From Mycobacterium celatum (GTDB lineage Bacteria; Actinomycetota; Actinomycetes; Mycobacteriales; Mycobacteriaceae): DNA of 64,000 nt. The notes under the pieces are model-generated. The model was not told the origin of the DNA. It made no database searches and saw only the letters and a list, made by a program, of their open reading frames with translations. A program made the position numbers and the translations under genes. Below, piece by piece: positions 14,743-27,192 of this stretch. Location of the stretch: positions 62,001-126,000 of the forward strand of contig NZ_LQOM01000022.1 of NCBI RefSeq assembly GCF_002101595.1, written 5' to 3'. Each line of letters starts with the position of its first letter. Positions within the stretch are counted from its first letter, which is position 1.

Positions 14743-17544
14743 CTAGCCGAGGACGGCACGGGTGGAGGCCACCGCGACCTCCGAGGCCCTGCCGTTTCCG
14801 CTTGCCTCGGCGACGGCGCGCCTGGTGGTGGCCATCCGCTGCAGTGCTGCCTCGGTGAAGACCGACAGCCCAAGCTCCGGGTTGTAGCCGTGGATCTCCT
14901 TCACGTCGATCTCGGCGAGGAAATACAGGATGTCCTTGGAGATCACCTGGCCCGGAACCAGCACCGGAAAGCCCGGCGGGTAGGGCACCACAAAAGTGGT
15001 GGACACCAACGGCTTTCCCTCCACAAGCCGCCTCCCGGCGGCGCCGAGCTGGACGTGTTCGCGGTCGGAATCCTCGTATCCGGCGTAGAACGCCGACCGC
15101 ATGTCGCCGAACGAGCAGGTTCCCTCGGGACGGAATGCGCTGTCGAATTCGCTGAAATCGGGCAGCGCCGGCAGATCCTCGGTGATCTCCTCGACCCGGC
15201 GCTCGTGCAGCGTGCGATCTTCCTTGCCCGCCGCGGATTGGGTTCGCTCGAAATCGGCGGCCACCCGGCGCAGCGCGTCGAGCAGGTAGTGCACACTCGA
15301 CCAGGTGACGCCGATCGTGAAGATCAGCAGCACGCTGTTGATCGACGTCTTATTGATCTGGATGCCGAACCGGTTCATCAGGATTTTCTCGCGGAACTCG
15401 TAACCGTTCATGCCGGTCTTCCCGATGAACAGGGTGACGCGGGTGGGGTCCAGCACGAACTGATCCGAACGCCACGCTTCGTTCCACTCGGCCAGCGCGC
15501 CCTGGCGAACCTGGCGGTAGGAGCTGACTTTCGACAGCCGGAACTCGTCGGGCACCAGGTCGGATTCGTCGAGGATGCGAAACCACTTGCCGATCAACCG
15601 GTCTTTGCGGACCCGGTGACGAAACACCAGTGCCATGTCGTAGACGTAGCGGACCATCTCGAAGCCCTCGATGTCGACCTGCCGGCGCGCCAGGTCCAGC
15701 GACGCGAGCAGCTGCTGATTGGGCGACGTGGAGGTGTGGGTCAGAAACGCCTCGGCGAACGCGTCGCGGCTCTGCGCCGCGAAATCCTGGTCGCGGATGT
15801 GGATCATCGACGCCTGTCGAAGCGCAGATAGCGACTTGTGCGTGGAATGTGTTGCGTAGACCCGGATCCGAGCGCGATGGGGGTCCGGCAGCAGCCGGTG
15901 GTTGACCCACTCCGCGCGCTCGACCCCTTCCATCGACGCAGTCCACTTGCGGTACTCCTCGGCGTAGGCCGGAGACGACAGCATCGATTCGAGTTGCTCG
16001 GCGGCGACCATCGCGGTCCGCTGTCGTGCCCACGGCACCGCGGTGGCGAACGCGTACCACGCCTCGTCCCACAAAAAGCAGATGTCCGGCTTGATCGCCA
16101 GCACCTCCTCCATCACGCGCCGCGGGTTGTAGACGACGCCGTCGAACGTGCAGTTGGTCAGCAGCAACATGCGCACCCGGTCCAGCTGTCCGACGGCCTC
16201 GAGGTCGAGCAGTGCCTGTTTGATTGTCTCCAGCGAGACCGCGCCGTAGATCGCGAACGGCTGCAACGGATATGCGTCCAGATACAGCGGGTAGGCACCG
16301 GCCAGCACCAGGCCGTAGTGATGCGACTTGTGGCAGTTGCGGTCGATGAGCACGATGTCGCCGGGCCGGGTAAGTGCCTGCACGACGATCTTGTTGGCGG
16401 TCGACGTGCCGTTGGTGACGAAGTAGGTCGAATTGGCGTTCCAGGTCACCGCGGCCTTGTCCATCGCCGCCCGGATGGCGCCGTGCGGGTCCAGCAGCGA
16501 GTCCAGCCCGCCCGACGTCGACGACGTCTCGGCCATGAAGATGTTGCGGCCGTAGAACTCGCCCATGTCGTGCAGCGACTTGGAGTTGAAGATGCTGGCG
16601 CCGCGCGCGACGGGCAGGGCGTGGAACTGGCCGACCGGTGCGGCGGCGTAAGCCCGCAGCGCGTCGAAAAACGGTGTGGCGAACCGGTTCCGGATGCCGG
16701 CAAGCACCGTGCTGTACAAGTCGGTGACGTCGTTGAGCCGGTAGAACGTGCGGTCGTAGACGTTGGGCTCATCCTCGGTCTCGGCGGCGATCGACTCGTC
16801 GGTGAGCAGATACAGGTCGATGTGCGGCCGCAGTTCACGGATCCACTCGCCGCACTCGACCCAGTCGTGGGTGCGGTCGGTGGCCACCACGTCGTCGTTG
16901 GCGCCGAGCAGTGTGGTCATCAACGGCACCCGGTCGCGGGACCGCAGCGGCAGGTCGTGGCGGATGATCGCCGCCTGGATTTCACCGTTGAGGGCGACGG
17001 CGGTGATCGCGTCCTCGACGCTGGTCACCACCAGCAGTTCGATCTGCACGTCGTCGGACGGGTCGCGAAGCGCGCGCAGGCATTCGGCCAGGCTTTCCGG
17101 GGCCGTCGTCGGGGAGTCGTCGGCAAGCAGCACGGTGTAGAACTGTTGTTCCTTGGCCCGCGCCACCAGCTCCTGGTCGGCCAGCGACCCGGACGTGTCG
17201 AACAGCGCCGCCCGGTCGCCGTATTCGGAGAGCAGCCGCACCGCCAGCGACACCTCGTCGGCAAGGCTCACCGTGGCAAGGTTGTCGAGATAGCTGCGGA
17301 ATGCCTCCAGGTTCTCCGCACCCGGGTACAGCCAATAGCGTTCGTAGGCCGCGAGCCGCTTGAGCAGGCGCTTGACCCGGGCCACCTCGTGTGTCGTGTC
17401 CAGCCCCGCCCGGTTGACGACGGTGAGCTGATGGCAGGCGTCGTCGAGCAGATTCCAGGTATCCAGCCGCGAATACGACGGGTTGGCTACCGCCGCCAGC
17501 GCGGAAACACGAAGCCGTCTCGGGCGCCTGCCGTCACGGTCCAT
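14743..17544 (-). CDS. adi: Orn/Lys/Arg decarboxylase family protein (Rv2531c-like)
   Basis: A 933-residue PLP-dependent decarboxylase of the Orn/Lys/Arg class, cytoplasmic, releasing CO2 from a basic amino acid to give a polyamine precursor. The N-terminal third is a receiver-like wing domain; the PLP region includes TNGTSTANKIVVQAL, LIDRNCHKSHHYGL, FLWDEAWYAFA and the Schiff-base lysine in THSTHKSLSALRQ. A C-terminal domain ends near PGQVISKDILYFLAEIDVKE. The ATG at 17544 gives MDRDGRRPRRLRVSALAAV, matching the start I recall for the tubercle orthologue (about 947 residues). Substrate among Orn, Lys and Arg is not resolved. Confidence 0.9.
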   Translation of the reverse strand: MDRDGRRPRRLRVSALAAVANPSYSRLDTWNLLDDACHQLTVVNRAGLDTTHEVARVKRLLKRLAAYERYWLYPGAENLEAFRSYLDNLATVSLADEVSLAVRLLSEYGDRAALFDTSGSLADQELVARAKEQQFYTVLLADDSPTTAPESLAECLRALRDPSDDVQIELLVVTSVEDAITAVALNGEIQAAIIRHDLPLRSRDRVPLMTTLLGANDDVVATDRTHDWVECGEWIRELRPHIDLYLLTDESIAAETEDEPNVYDRTFYRLNDVTDLYSTVLAGIRNRFATPFFDALRAYAAAPVGQFHALPVARGASIFNSKSLHDMGEFYGRNIFMAETSSTSGGLDSLLDPHGAIRAAMDKAAVTWNANSTYFVTNGTSTANKIVVQALTRPGDIVLIDRNCHKSHHYGLVLAGAYPLYLDAYPLQPFAIYGAVSLETIKQALLDLEAVGQLDRVRMLLLTNCTFDGVVYNPRRVMEEVLAIKPDICFLWDEAWYAFATAVPWARQRTAMVAAEQLESMLSSPAYAEEYRKWTASMEGVERAEWVNHRLLPDPHRARIRVYATHSTHKSLSALRQASMIHIRDQDFAAQSRDAFAEAFLTHTSTSPNQQLLASLDLARRQVDIEGFEMVRYVYDMALVFRHRVRKDRLIGKWFRILDESDLVPDEFRLSKVSSYRQVRQGALAEWNEAWRSDQFVLDPTRVTLFIGKTGMNGYEFREKILMNRFGIQINKTSINSVLLIFTIGVTWSSVHYLLDALRRVAADFERTQSAAGKEDRTLHERRVEEITEDLPALPDFSEFDSAFRPEGTCSFGDMRSAFYAGYEDSDREHVQLGAAGRRLVEGKPLVSTTFVVPYPPGFPVLVPGQVISKDILYFLAEIDVKEIHGYNPELGLSVFTEAALQRMATTRRAVAEASGNGRASEVAVASTRAVLG

Positions 17545-17585
17545 GTCGCCAGTGTGTCCCTCCGTCGAACGGCGTGGGGGTGGTT

Positions 17586-17966
17586 TCAGCCGTCGAGGTC
17601 GTCGTCGCCTGACGGCCTGGCCCGGTTGATCGCCATCCACCGGCGCACCGGCAGATCCCAGCGCCGCGACCCGACCTCGGTGACGTCGGACAGCGATCGG
17701 ACCACGGCCTGGGTCAGCCCCATGATCGCGGCCATCACCGGAAGCAGCGGCGCGAAAGGCCGGGCCACCGAACGAACCGTGCTGATGCGCCGCGCCACCA
17801 CGTAGCGCTCGATGCAGTGATAGAGCCAGGCCCCCACACCCAGCGCGTAGATCGCCAGCGCCGCCGCGATCGCGGCCTGCCCGTACGCGGCGCACACCAC
17901 CGCGCCCAGCACGACGGTCGCCGCCAGCACGCCGGCGATGACGACCCGCAGCTCCAGCCGGGTCAT
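17586..17966 (-). CDS. Small membrane protein (Rv2532c-like)
   Basis: A 126-residue protein with two N-terminal hydrophobic helices ([20 protein letters not shown] and [20 protein letters not shown]) and a basic-then-acidic cytosolic tail ending PSGDDDLDG. No catalytic motif is seen. The ATG at 17966 overlaps the nusB stop, so it is expressed with nusB and efp. It is a conserved mycobacterial neighbour of unknown function; the open frame extending further upstream is a shadow of nusB. Confidence 0.82.
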   Translation of the reverse strand: MTRLELRVVIAGVLAATVVLGAVVCAAYGQAAIAAALAIYALGVGAWLYHCIERYVVARRISTVRSVARPFAPLLPVMAAIMGLTQAVVRSLSDVTEVGSRRWDLPVRRWMAINRARPSGDDDLDG

Positions 17967-18454
17967 GACTCGCGGTTCTGGACCGCTTGGGCAGCGGCCC
18001 GGATCTGCGGCGTCACCAACATCACTTGGCCCAGCACCCCGTTGACGAAGCCCGGCGAATCGTCGGTGGACAGCTCCTTGGCCAGCTCCACCGCCTCGTC
18101 GACGGCAACCGGCTCCGGCACGTCCTTGGCGTGCAACAACTCCCACACCGCAACCCGCAGGATCGCCCGGTCCACCGCCGGGAGCCGTTCCAGCGTCCAG
18201 CCCTGCAGGTGCGACGAGATCAGGTCGTCTATATGAGCGCTGTGCGCGGCCACGCCACGCGCCACGGTCTCGGTGTAGGGATGCAGCGGCGCCACATCCG
18301 GTTTCGCCTCCGCCAAAGCGGCGCGGGCCTCGGCCGCCTCGACAGGGGTCAAGCCGCGCGCCTCGGCCTCGAACAGCAAGTCGACGGCGCGCTTGCGGGC
18401 CTGATGCCGCCCTTTAACAGCCCTCGCAGGCCTCGCCGGCTTGGCCTCAGGCAT
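17963..18454 (-). CDS. nusB: Transcription antitermination factor NusB
   Basis: A 163-residue all-helical protein that joins NusE (S10) on boxA RNA to prevent premature termination in rRNA operons. Family signatures include [37 protein letters not shown] and [18 protein letters not shown]. The ATG at 18454 gives [18 protein letters not shown]; a GTG thirteen codons in would remove the basic tail and cannot be excluded. It lies two bases after the efp stop and overlaps the next gene, forming a pepQ-efp-nusB run. Confidence 0.95.
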   Translation of the reverse strand: MPEAKPARPARAVKGRHQARKRAVDLLFEAEARGLTPVEAAEARAALAEAKPDVAPLHPYTETVARGVAAHSAHIDDLISSHLQGWTLERLPAVDRAILRVAVWELLHAKDVPEPVAVDEAVELAKELSTDDSPGFVNGVLGQVMLVTPQIRAAAQAVQNRES

Positions 18455-18456
18455 CG

Positions 18457-19014
18457 TCAAGCACGGCCCAGGTAGCTGCCGTCGCGGGAGTCGACCTTCA
18501 ACTTGTCGCCCGTGTTGATGAACAACGGGACGTTGATCTGCGCGCCGGTCTGAAGCGTCGCCGGCTTGGTGCCCGCGCTGGACCTGTCGCCCTGTAAACC
18601 GGGCTCGGTGTGGGTGACCTCCAACTCGACGGTCACCGGCAGCTCGATGTACAGCGGCGAGCCGTTGTGGAAGGCCACCTGCACCGGCATGCCCTCGAGC
18701 AGGAACTTGGCCGCGTCGCCGACCAGCGACTCCGGCAGGTGATGCTGCTCGTAGTCCTCGCTGTCCATGAACACGAAGTCCGAGCCGTCGCGGTACAGGT
18801 AGGTGGTGTCGCGGCGGTCCACGGTGGCCGTCTCCACCTTCACCCCGGCGTTGTAGGTCTTGTCCACCACCTTGCCGGAGAGCACGTTCTTGAGCTTGGT
18901 GCGCACGAACGCCGGGCCCTTGCCGGGTTTGACGTGCTGAAACTCGACGATTTGCCACAGCTGGCCGTCGATCGCCAGCACCAGGCCGTTCTTGAAGTCG
19001 GCAGTAGTTGCCAC
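18457..19014 (-). CDS. efp: Elongation factor P
   Basis: A 185-residue EF-P that relieves ribosome stalling at proline runs by binding between the P and E sites. The KOW-like N-terminal domain includes the loop [15 protein letters not shown] with the lysine that is modified in many bacteria; the two following OB domains show [16 protein letters not shown] and [17 protein letters not shown]. The length matches other mycobacterial EF-Ps. It follows pepQ by 15 bases and precedes nusB by 2. Confidence 0.97.
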   Translation of the reverse strand: MATTADFKNGLVLAIDGQLWQIVEFQHVKPGKGPAFVRTKLKNVLSGKVVDKTYNAGVKVETATVDRRDTTYLYRDGSDFVFMDSEDYEQHHLPESLVGDAAKFLLEGMPVQVAFHNGSPLYIELPVTVELEVTHTEPGLQGDRSSAGTKPATLQTGAQINVPLFINTGDKLKVDSRDGSYLGRA

Positions 19015-19029
19015 GGTCTTCTACGTCTC

Positions 19030-20112
19030 CTAGAGGATGGCCAGTTCCTTGGGGAACCGGGTAAGTAATTCGGGGCCCTGCGTTCCCACGACCAACGTGT
19101 CCTCGATGCGGACGCCGCCACGGTCGGGCACATAGACACCGGGCTCCACCGTCACCACGGAGCCCGCACGTAGTGTACCGGCGGCGCTGGCGCTGATCCC
19201 CGGCGCTTCGTGGATCTGCAGGCCCACCCCATGGCCCAGGCCATGCCCGAAATGGTCGCCGTGGCCGGCGTCGGCGATCACCCGCCGCGCCGCGCCGTCC
19301 ACCTCGGCCAGCTCGGCGCCCACCCGGAGCGCTTCCCGGCCGACGCGCTGCGCCTCGGCGACCAGTCGGTAGATGTCGCGCTGCCAGTCTGCGGCCTTGC
19401 CCAGCACGAAGGTGCGGGTCATGTCGGAGTGATAGCCGGCCACCAGTGCGCCGAAGTCGATCTTGACGAAGTCGCCGGCGGCCAGCACCGCGCCGGTGGG
19501 CCGGTGATGCGGGATCGCCGAATTGGCTCCGGCGGCAACGATTGTCTCGAACGACGGCCCGTCGGCGCCGTGGTCGAGCATCAGGGCCTCCAGCTCGCGG
19601 CCCACCTCGCGTTCGGTCCGGCCCGGCCGCAGCCCGCCTCGCTCGACTAGGTCGGTCAGCGCCGCGTCGGCGGCCTCGCACGCCAGGCGCAGCAGCGCCA
19701 CCTCGCCGGCGTCCTTGACCTCGCGCAGCGCCTCGACCGTGCGTGGCGCGCGGACCAGTTCGGCGCCGCCCGCCTCGTCGGCCAGGACGTCGAAGCCGTC
19801 GACGGTGACGACGTGGCTTTCGAAGCCCAGCCGCTGCACGCCGGCGGCCGCGGCGCGCCCGGCCAGGTGGCGGCCGCAGGCCCGCTCGATGACCACCTCC
19901 AGGTCGGGTGCCTGTTCGGCGGCTTGAGTGCGATAGCGGCCATCGGTGGCCAGCACCGGCGGCCGGTCGTCGGCGAAGACGAGCAAGGCGGCGTTCGAGC
20001 CGGTAAAACCGGACAGGTAACGGACGTTGACCAGGTCGGTCACCAGCATCGCGTCCAGCCCGGCGGCGCCGATCCGCGAACACAGATTGTGCCGACGCTG
20101 GGAATGTGTCAC
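19030..20112 (-). CDS. pepQ: M24 family aminopeptidase / Xaa-Pro dipeptidase
   Basis: A 360-residue metallopeptidase that releases residues next to proline. The creatinase N-domain is followed by the pita-bread catalytic domain with metal ligands in [45 protein letters not shown] and [11 protein letters not shown]. The GTG at 20112 starts [18 protein letters not shown]. It begins 34 bp from the divergent membrane-protein gene, so both promoters lie within that short gap or overlap coding sequence. Exact dipeptide preference is not deducible. Confidence 0.93.
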   Translation of the reverse strand: MTHSQRRHNLCSRIGAAGLDAMLVTDLVNVRYLSGFTGSNAALLVFADDRPPVLATDGRYRTQAAEQAPDLEVVIERACGRHLAGRAAAAGVQRLGFESHVVTVDGFDVLADEAGGAELVRAPRTVEALREVKDAGEVALLRLACEAADAALTDLVERGGLRPGRTEREVGRELEALMLDHGADGPSFETIVAAGANSAIPHHRPTGAVLAAGDFVKIDFGALVAGYHSDMTRTFVLGKAADWQRDIYRLVAEAQRVGREALRVGAELAEVDGAARRVIADAGHGDHFGHGLGHGVGLQIHEAPGISASAAGTLRAGSVVTVEPGVYVPDRGGVRIEDTLVVGTQGPELLTRFPKELAIL

Positions 20113-20146
20113 GCCCGACGACGGTACTCGTCTACGCTGTGGCCCC

Positions 20147-20844
20147 ATGAGTAACTGGATGCTGCGCGGTCTGGTCTATGCCGCCGCGATGGTCGTCGTC
20201 CGCCTGTTCCAGGGGACGTTGATCAACGCTTTTCAAACCCAGGCCGCATTGATCAGCATTGTGCTGCTCATCCTGTTCATCATCGGGATCGTGGTGTGGG
20301 GCATACGAGACGGCCGCGCCGACGCGTGGGTGCAGCCCGACCCGGACCGTCGCGGTGACCTGGCCATGGTGTGGCTGCTGGCCGGCCTGGTGGCCGGCAT
20401 CGTCAGCGGCGCGGTGGCCTGGCTGATCTCGCTGCTCTACAAGGGCCTGTACGCCGGTGGTCTGATCAACGAGCTCACCACGTTCGCCGCGTTCACCGCC
20501 CTGCTGGTGTTCCTGGGCGGAATCGGCGGGGCGACGCTGGGCCGCTGGCTCATCGACCGCAAGGGCAACTACGCGCCGCAGCCCCGCGGCGGCGGTGAGG
20601 AGGACCGCGTGGACACCGACGTGTTCGCCGCGGTACGGCCTGACGACACCGCCACCCAGGGCGGTGCGATGCACCAGCAGCAGGCGTCCTCGGTGGCCAC
20701 GGCCGAACGGGAAGCGACCACGGCGCCGCAGCCGGCCTACAGCGAGTCGCCGACCGAGGAAATCAAGCTGTCCGACGTCGAAGCGCCCACCGAGGCGAAG
20801 CCGGCCGAAGCCGAGGCTCAAACCGAGAAGGCCAAGCCCGAAGA

Positions 20845-20854
<10 letters not shown>
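20147..20854 (+). CDS. Four-helix membrane protein (Rv2536-like)
   Basis: A 235-residue membrane protein with four hydrophobic segments in the first 140 residues ([73 protein letters not shown]) and a long cytosolic tail rich in Glu, Ala and Pro ending [10 protein letters not shown]. The family is annotated as B-4DMT transporters in mycobacteria, but transport has not been shown as far as I know. The ATG at 20147 is the sensible start. It converges on aroQ with a 10-bp overlap of the ends. Confidence 0.85.
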
Positions 20855-22971
<2,117 letters not shown>

Positions 22972-22972
<1 letters not shown>

Positions 22973-24180
22973 TAGCCGGACGCCCGGACTTCGGTGGCGG
23001 GTTCGCGTTCGGCGACCGAACGGAGGTAGCCCTCGGCGTTGCGGCGGGTTTCGGCCAGCGAGTCGCCGCCGAACTTCTCCAGCACCGCGCGGGCCAGCAC
23101 CAGGGCCACCATGGTTTCGACCACCACCCCGGCGGCCGGCACCGCGCACACGTCCGAGCGCTGGTGGATGGCGACGGCCTCGTCGCCGGTGGCCATATCG
23201 ACGGTCGCCAGCGCCCGCGGCACCGTGGAGATCGGCTTCATCGCGGCGCGCACCCTCAAGGGTTGGCCGTTGGTCATCCCGCCCTCCAGACCGCCGGCCC
23301 GGTTGGTCGAGCGGACGACACCGTCCGGCCCGGGGTACATCTCGTCGTGGGCGCGGCTGCCGCGGCGCCGCGCGGTCTCGAAGCCGTCGCCAATCTCCAC
23401 GCCTTTGATCGCCTGGATGCCCATCACAGCCGCGGCCAGTTGGCTGTCGAGCCGGTTGTCGCCGCTGGTGAACGACCCGACGCCGACGGGCAAGCCGTAG
23501 GCGACCACCTCGACGACGCCGCCGAGCGTGTCGCCGTCCTTCTTGGCGGCCTCGATCTCGGCGATCATGGATTTTTCAGCCTCTTCGGCAAACGCACGCA
23601 CCGGGCTGGCGTCGATCGCGGGCAGGTCGTCGGGTTGTGGCGGCGGGCCGTCGTAGGGATGGGATGCGCCGATCGAGACGACGTGGGAGAGCACTTCGAC
23701 GCCGAGCGCCTGCTTGAGGAACTGCCGCGCGACGGTGCCGGCCGCGACGCGGGCCGCGGTCTCGCGGGCGCTGGCCCGCTCCAGCACCGGGCGGGCGTCG
23801 TCGAAGCCGTACTTGAGCATGCCGGCGTAGTCGGCGTGGCCGGGCCGCGGCCGGGTCAGCGGCGCGTTGCGCGCGACCTCGCTGAGCACCGCGGGGTCGA
23901 CCGGGTCGGGGGCCATCACGTCTTCCCACTTCGGCCATTCGGTATTGGCGATCTCGACGGCGATCGGGCCGCCCAACGTGCTGCCGTGCCGCACCCCGGC
24001 CAGCACGGTCACCTGGTCGCGCTCGAATTTCATCCGGGCGCCGCGGCCGTAGCCGAGCCGGCGGCGGGCCAGCTGGGCGGCGATGTCCTCGGAGGTGACG
24101 CTCACCCCGGCGACCATGCCTTCCAGCACGGCCACCAGCGCGCGGCCGTGGGATTCACCGGCAGTGGTCCAACGCAACAC
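22972..24180 (-). CDS. aroC: Chorismate synthase
   Basis: A 402-residue FMN-dependent enzyme forming chorismate from EPSP. Signatures [64 protein letters not shown] and [15 protein letters not shown] are intact. The GTG at 24180 gives [13 protein letters not shown], as in other mycobacteria (locally also named aroF). It opens the aroCKBQ operon. Upstream there are only 105 bp to the A24 peptidase gene. Confidence 0.97.
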
Positions 24181-24285
24181 GTGTCCCATCTTCCCATGCC
24201 GCACATCAGCCCACGCCCAACGTGTACCCACGGCGGAGAACCGCCGCGAAATTCACCGTCAGCGCACGTTCGGCGAGCCGGTGGA

Positions 24286-24693
24286 CTACAGAACTGCCAA
24301 CCCGACCGCCATCCCGGTGGCCAGGCACATCGACGGGCCGTGCGGCACACTGCGCGCACCCAAAGCCAGCGCGACCAGCGCCGTCAGCAGCGGCGCTCCG
24401 AGCGCCGCCAGCACCCACACATCGACACCGAACCAGCCGGTCAATGCGCCCAGTCCGAGCGCCAGCTTCACGTCGCCGGCTCCCATCGCCGTCGGCGACA
24501 CCAGATGCACCGTGAGATACACCGCCGCCAACGCGAGCGCCCCGCCCAGCGCCGGCACGCCGCGCCCGCCCAGCGTCGCGGCCAGCAGGATCCCGGCGCC
24601 CCCGGGCACAGTGAGCCAGTTGGGCAGCCGTCGCCGCGCGATGTCGTAGCAGCCAAGCGCCGCCATCCACAGCAGCACCGCCCCCGCCAGCAT
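24286..24693 (-). CDS. A24 family prepilin-peptidase-like membrane protein (Rv2551c-like)
   Basis: A 135-residue integral membrane protein of the type IV prepilin peptidase family. The aspartate motifs are seen in YDIARRRLPNWLTVPG and MGAGDVKLALGLGAL, and a C-terminal VPHGPSMCLATGMAVG matches the family end. It lacks the N-terminal methylase domain, as do most actinobacterial members. It starts 10 bases after the aroE stop, so it probably belongs to the aroE-mltG-ruvX-alaS transcript. No pilin genes are nearby; substrate is not known. Confidence 0.88.
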   Translation of the reverse strand: MLAGAVLLWMAALGCYDIARRRLPNWLTVPGGAGILLAATLGGRGVPALGGALALAAVYLTVHLVSPTAMGAGDVKLALGLGALTGWFGVDVWVLAALGAPLLTALVALALGARSVPHGPSMCLATGMAVGLAVL

Positions 24694-24703
24694 GCGCGGC
24701 AGG

Positions 24704-25495
24704 CTAGCCGAGGGCAGCCGCCATTGCCGCTCGGGGCGCGGGCCGGCCTGTGAACAGTTCCACCTGCGCGAACGCCTGGTGCAGCAGCATCTGCAGCCCG
24801 CCGATCACCCGTCCGCCCGTCGCGATCACCGCCTCGGCCAGCGGTGTCGGCCACGGGTCGTAGATCGCGTCCAAGAGCACCGGGACCCGCGCCAGGCTCT
24901 GCGCATAGCGTGCCGCGACGTCGGCCGGCAGCGTGCTGACCAACACCGTCGCCTCGTCAAGCGGCGCGCCCAGCTCGCGGAACCGGGTCGGCACCCCGAC
25001 CTTCGCGCCCAGCTGCATCAGCCGGGCGGCCTTGTCGGGATTGCGCGCGACGACGGTGATGCCGCTGACACCCAGTTCGGCCAAGGCCACCACCACCGCC
25101 GGTGCGGTGCCGCCTGAGCCCGCGACAACCGCCTGCCCCGACGCCGCGCCGAGCGCTCCCGTCACGCCGTCGATGTCGGTGTTGTCGGCGCGCCAGCCAC
25201 GCGGCGTCCGCACCAGCGTGTTGGCCGAGCCGACCAGTTCCGCGCGCGCCGTGCGCTCGTCGGCGACCCGAAGCGCGGCGAACTTGCCCGGCATCGTCAC
25301 CGAGACGCCGACCCACTCCGGACCGAACCCACGAACCACACCAGGCAGTTCGTCGGCGTCGCACTCGATGCGCTCGTAGGTCCAGTCCTCCAGGCCCAGC
25401 GCGCGATAGGCCACCAGGTGCAGTTGTGGGGAACGTGAATGCGCAATCGGCTTGCCGAGCACGCCCGCCCGTCTAGCGGGCGCTGTCGAGGACAC
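24704..25495 (-). CDS. aroE: Shikimate dehydrogenase
   Basis: A 263-residue NADP-dependent enzyme reducing 3-dehydroshikimate. Substrate-binding AHSRSPQLHLVAYRAL, catalytic Lys in VSVTMPGKFAALR, WRADNTDIDGV and cofactor loop VVAGSGGTAPAVVVALAELG are visible, with GGLQMLLHQAFAQVELFTG near the end. I chose the GTG at 25495 ([20 protein letters not shown]) because the mycobacterial orthologue has a short tail before VLG; it overlaps mltG by 23 bp. A GTG at 25462 is the shorter alternative. Confidence 0.93.
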   Translation of the reverse strand: MSSTAPARRAGVLGKPIAHSRSPQLHLVAYRALGLEDWTYERIECDADELPGVVRGFGPEWVGVSVTMPGKFAALRVADERTARAELVGSANTLVRTPRGWRADNTDIDGVTGALGAASGQAVVAGSGGTAPAVVVALAELGVSGITVVARNPDKAARLMQLGAKVGVPTRFRELGAPLDEATVLVSTLPADVAARYAQSLARVPVLLDAIYDPWPTPLAEAVIATGGRVIGGLQMLLHQAFAQVELFTGRPAPRAAMAAALG

Positions 25496-26699
25496 CGTTG
25501 TGTTGGGCCAGCTCGATGTTGGCCAGATGCTGCTGGTAGTCGCGGGTGAACAGCGTCGTCCCCTGCGCGTCGATCGTGACGAAGTACAGCCAGTCACCCG
25601 GTTCGGGATGCTCGGCGGCGGACAGCGCATCGCTACTCGGCGAACAGATCGGCGTTTCCGGCAACCCCTCGGACACGTAGGTGTTCCACGCCGTCGGCTG
25701 GGCCCGGTCGGCATCGGTGGTGGCGACCTCGCGGCGATCCAGCGGATAGTTCACCGTCGAGTCGAACTCCAACGTGCGGTGCTCGGCCAGCCGGTTGTAG
25801 ATGACTTGGGCGACCTTCGGGAAGTCCTGCGGCTTGGCTTCGCGCTGCACCAGCGACGCCACCACCAGCACGTCGTACGACGACATGTTCATCGCCTTGG
25901 CGGTGTCGACCAAACCCGACTTCACATAGTCCACCGCGCTGGAGCTGATCAGCGTCGAGAGGATCTTCTGCGGCGAGGCCGACGGGTTCACGTTGAACGT
26001 CCCCGGCGCTATCAGGCCCTCGATCCGGCGATGGTCGCTGCCCATCCGGTTCACCGGGTCGACGGCCCATCCGGGCACCGCCAGCAGGGCCGGCGGTGTA
26101 CTGGCGGCGGCGCCGCGCAGATCGTTGACCGGAACGCAGTGCTTGTCGCCGTCGAGGTCCACGCACGTGGCCCGGGAGATCAGGGTGAAGATGCCGGGCG
26201 TGACGGCGTTGGTCTTCACGTCGGTGGTGTCGTCAAGCTGGCGGCCCTCGGGGATCACCAGCTTGCCCACCCGGCTGTTGGGGTCGGCGAGTCGCGCGAC
26301 GGCCGACGACGCCGGGATTTCGGTGCGCATCCGGTAGTAGCCGGGCTGGATCGACGAGATCGCGGCGTTGCCGTGCGCCGCGTCGACAAACGCCCGGACC
26401 GTGCGGACCACGCCGCGGTCGTGCAGGGTCTCGCCGATCGCAGTGGTCGAGTCGCCGGCGTGGATCTGGATCACGACGTCCTGTTTGCCGCTGCCGCGGT
26501 AGTCGTTCTGCGAGCCGAACATGTGCCACAGCTTGGAGCCGACGAACACGGCAGCGACGACCACCACGACGAGCACGGCGGTGGCGAGCGCACTGACGAC
26601 ACGCCGACGGCGACGACCGCGCTCGGCGCGGATCCGATCGGCGCGGCTCATTTTGCGACGGGCCGCGCCGACCGACGCGGGCTGGGCTCGCTCACGCAC
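25473..26699 (-). CDS. mltG: Endolytic transglycosylase MltG
   Basis: A 408-residue YceG-family membrane-anchored lytic transglycosylase that cuts nascent glycan strands and sets their length. A basic cytosolic tail RGRRRRR precedes one transmembrane helix ([20 protein letters not shown]). The LysM-like part follows, then the catalytic region [20 protein letters not shown] with the expected Glu, and [18 protein letters not shown]. It overlaps both aroE and ruvX, consistent with one transcript. Confidence 0.93.
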   Translation of the reverse strand: MRERAQPASVGAARRKMSRADRIRAERGRRRRRVVSALATAVLVVVVVAAVFVGSKLWHMFGSQNDYRGSGKQDVVIQIHAGDSTTAIGETLHDRGVVRTVRAFVDAAHGNAAISSIQPGYYRMRTEIPASSAVARLADPNSRVGKLVIPEGRQLDDTTDVKTNAVTPGIFTLISRATCVDLDGDKHCVPVNDLRGAAASTPPALLAVPGWAVDPVNRMGSDHRRIEGLIAPGTFNVNPSASPQKILSTLISSSAVDYVKSGLVDTAKAMNMSSYDVLVVASLVQREAKPQDFPKVAQVIYNRLAEHRTLEFDSTVNYPLDRREVATTDADRAQPTAWNTYVSEGLPETPICSPSSDALSAAEHPEPGDWLYFVTIDAQGTTLFTRDYQQHLANIELAQHNGVLDSAR

Positions 26700-27192
26700 C
26701 GGAAACCTCCCCCGGCAGGACGGCGCGACGTTGGTCGAGCCAGCTTTGCAGGATGGCCACCGCGGCGGCCTGATCGATCATCCCGCGTTGGCCCTTGGCC
26801 CGCACCCCCGCTTCGCGCAGCGACCGCTGCGCGCTCACGGTGGTCAGCCGCTCGTCGGCCAGCCGCACCGGGATCGGCGCGACCCGCCGGGCCAGCACAT
26901 CGGCCAGGTCAATCGCGTCACGGGCCGACGGACCGGTGCGGTCGGCCAGCGTGCGGGGCAGCCCCACGATCACCTCGACGGCGTCCAGCTCGGCGACCAG
27001 CTCGGCCAGCCGGCGCACATGCCGGCCGGACCGTTCCCGACGAACGGTCTCGAGTGGGGTGGCCAGGATGCCGTTGGGGTCGCTGGCGGCCACGCCGATG
27101 CGCACGCTGCCGACGTCGACGCCCAGCCGCCGTCCGCGTCCGGGATCGTCTCCGCCGGGCCGGTCCGGCCGGCGGTGTTGCGAAGATTCCAC
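26692..27192 (-). CDS. ruvX: RuvX/YqgF family Holliday junction resolvase-like protein
   Basis: A 166-residue RNase H-fold protein implicated in Holliday junction and rRNA processing. The metal-site strand [16 protein letters not shown], the [14 protein letters not shown] strand and the terminal [14 protein letters not shown] with the acidic ligand are present. The GTG at 27192 directly abuts the alaS stop with no spacer, and the 3' end overlaps mltG. The N-terminal 20 residues are Arg/Pro/Gly-rich and not conserved. Confidence 0.93.
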   Translation of the reverse strand: MESSQHRRPDRPGGDDPGRGRRLGVDVGSVRIGVAASDPNGILATPLETVRRERSGRHVRRLAELVAELDAVEVIVGLPRTLADRTGPSARDAIDLADVLARRVAPIPVRLADERLTTVSAQRSLREAGVRAKGQRGMIDQAAAVAILQSWLDQRRAVLPGEVSGA

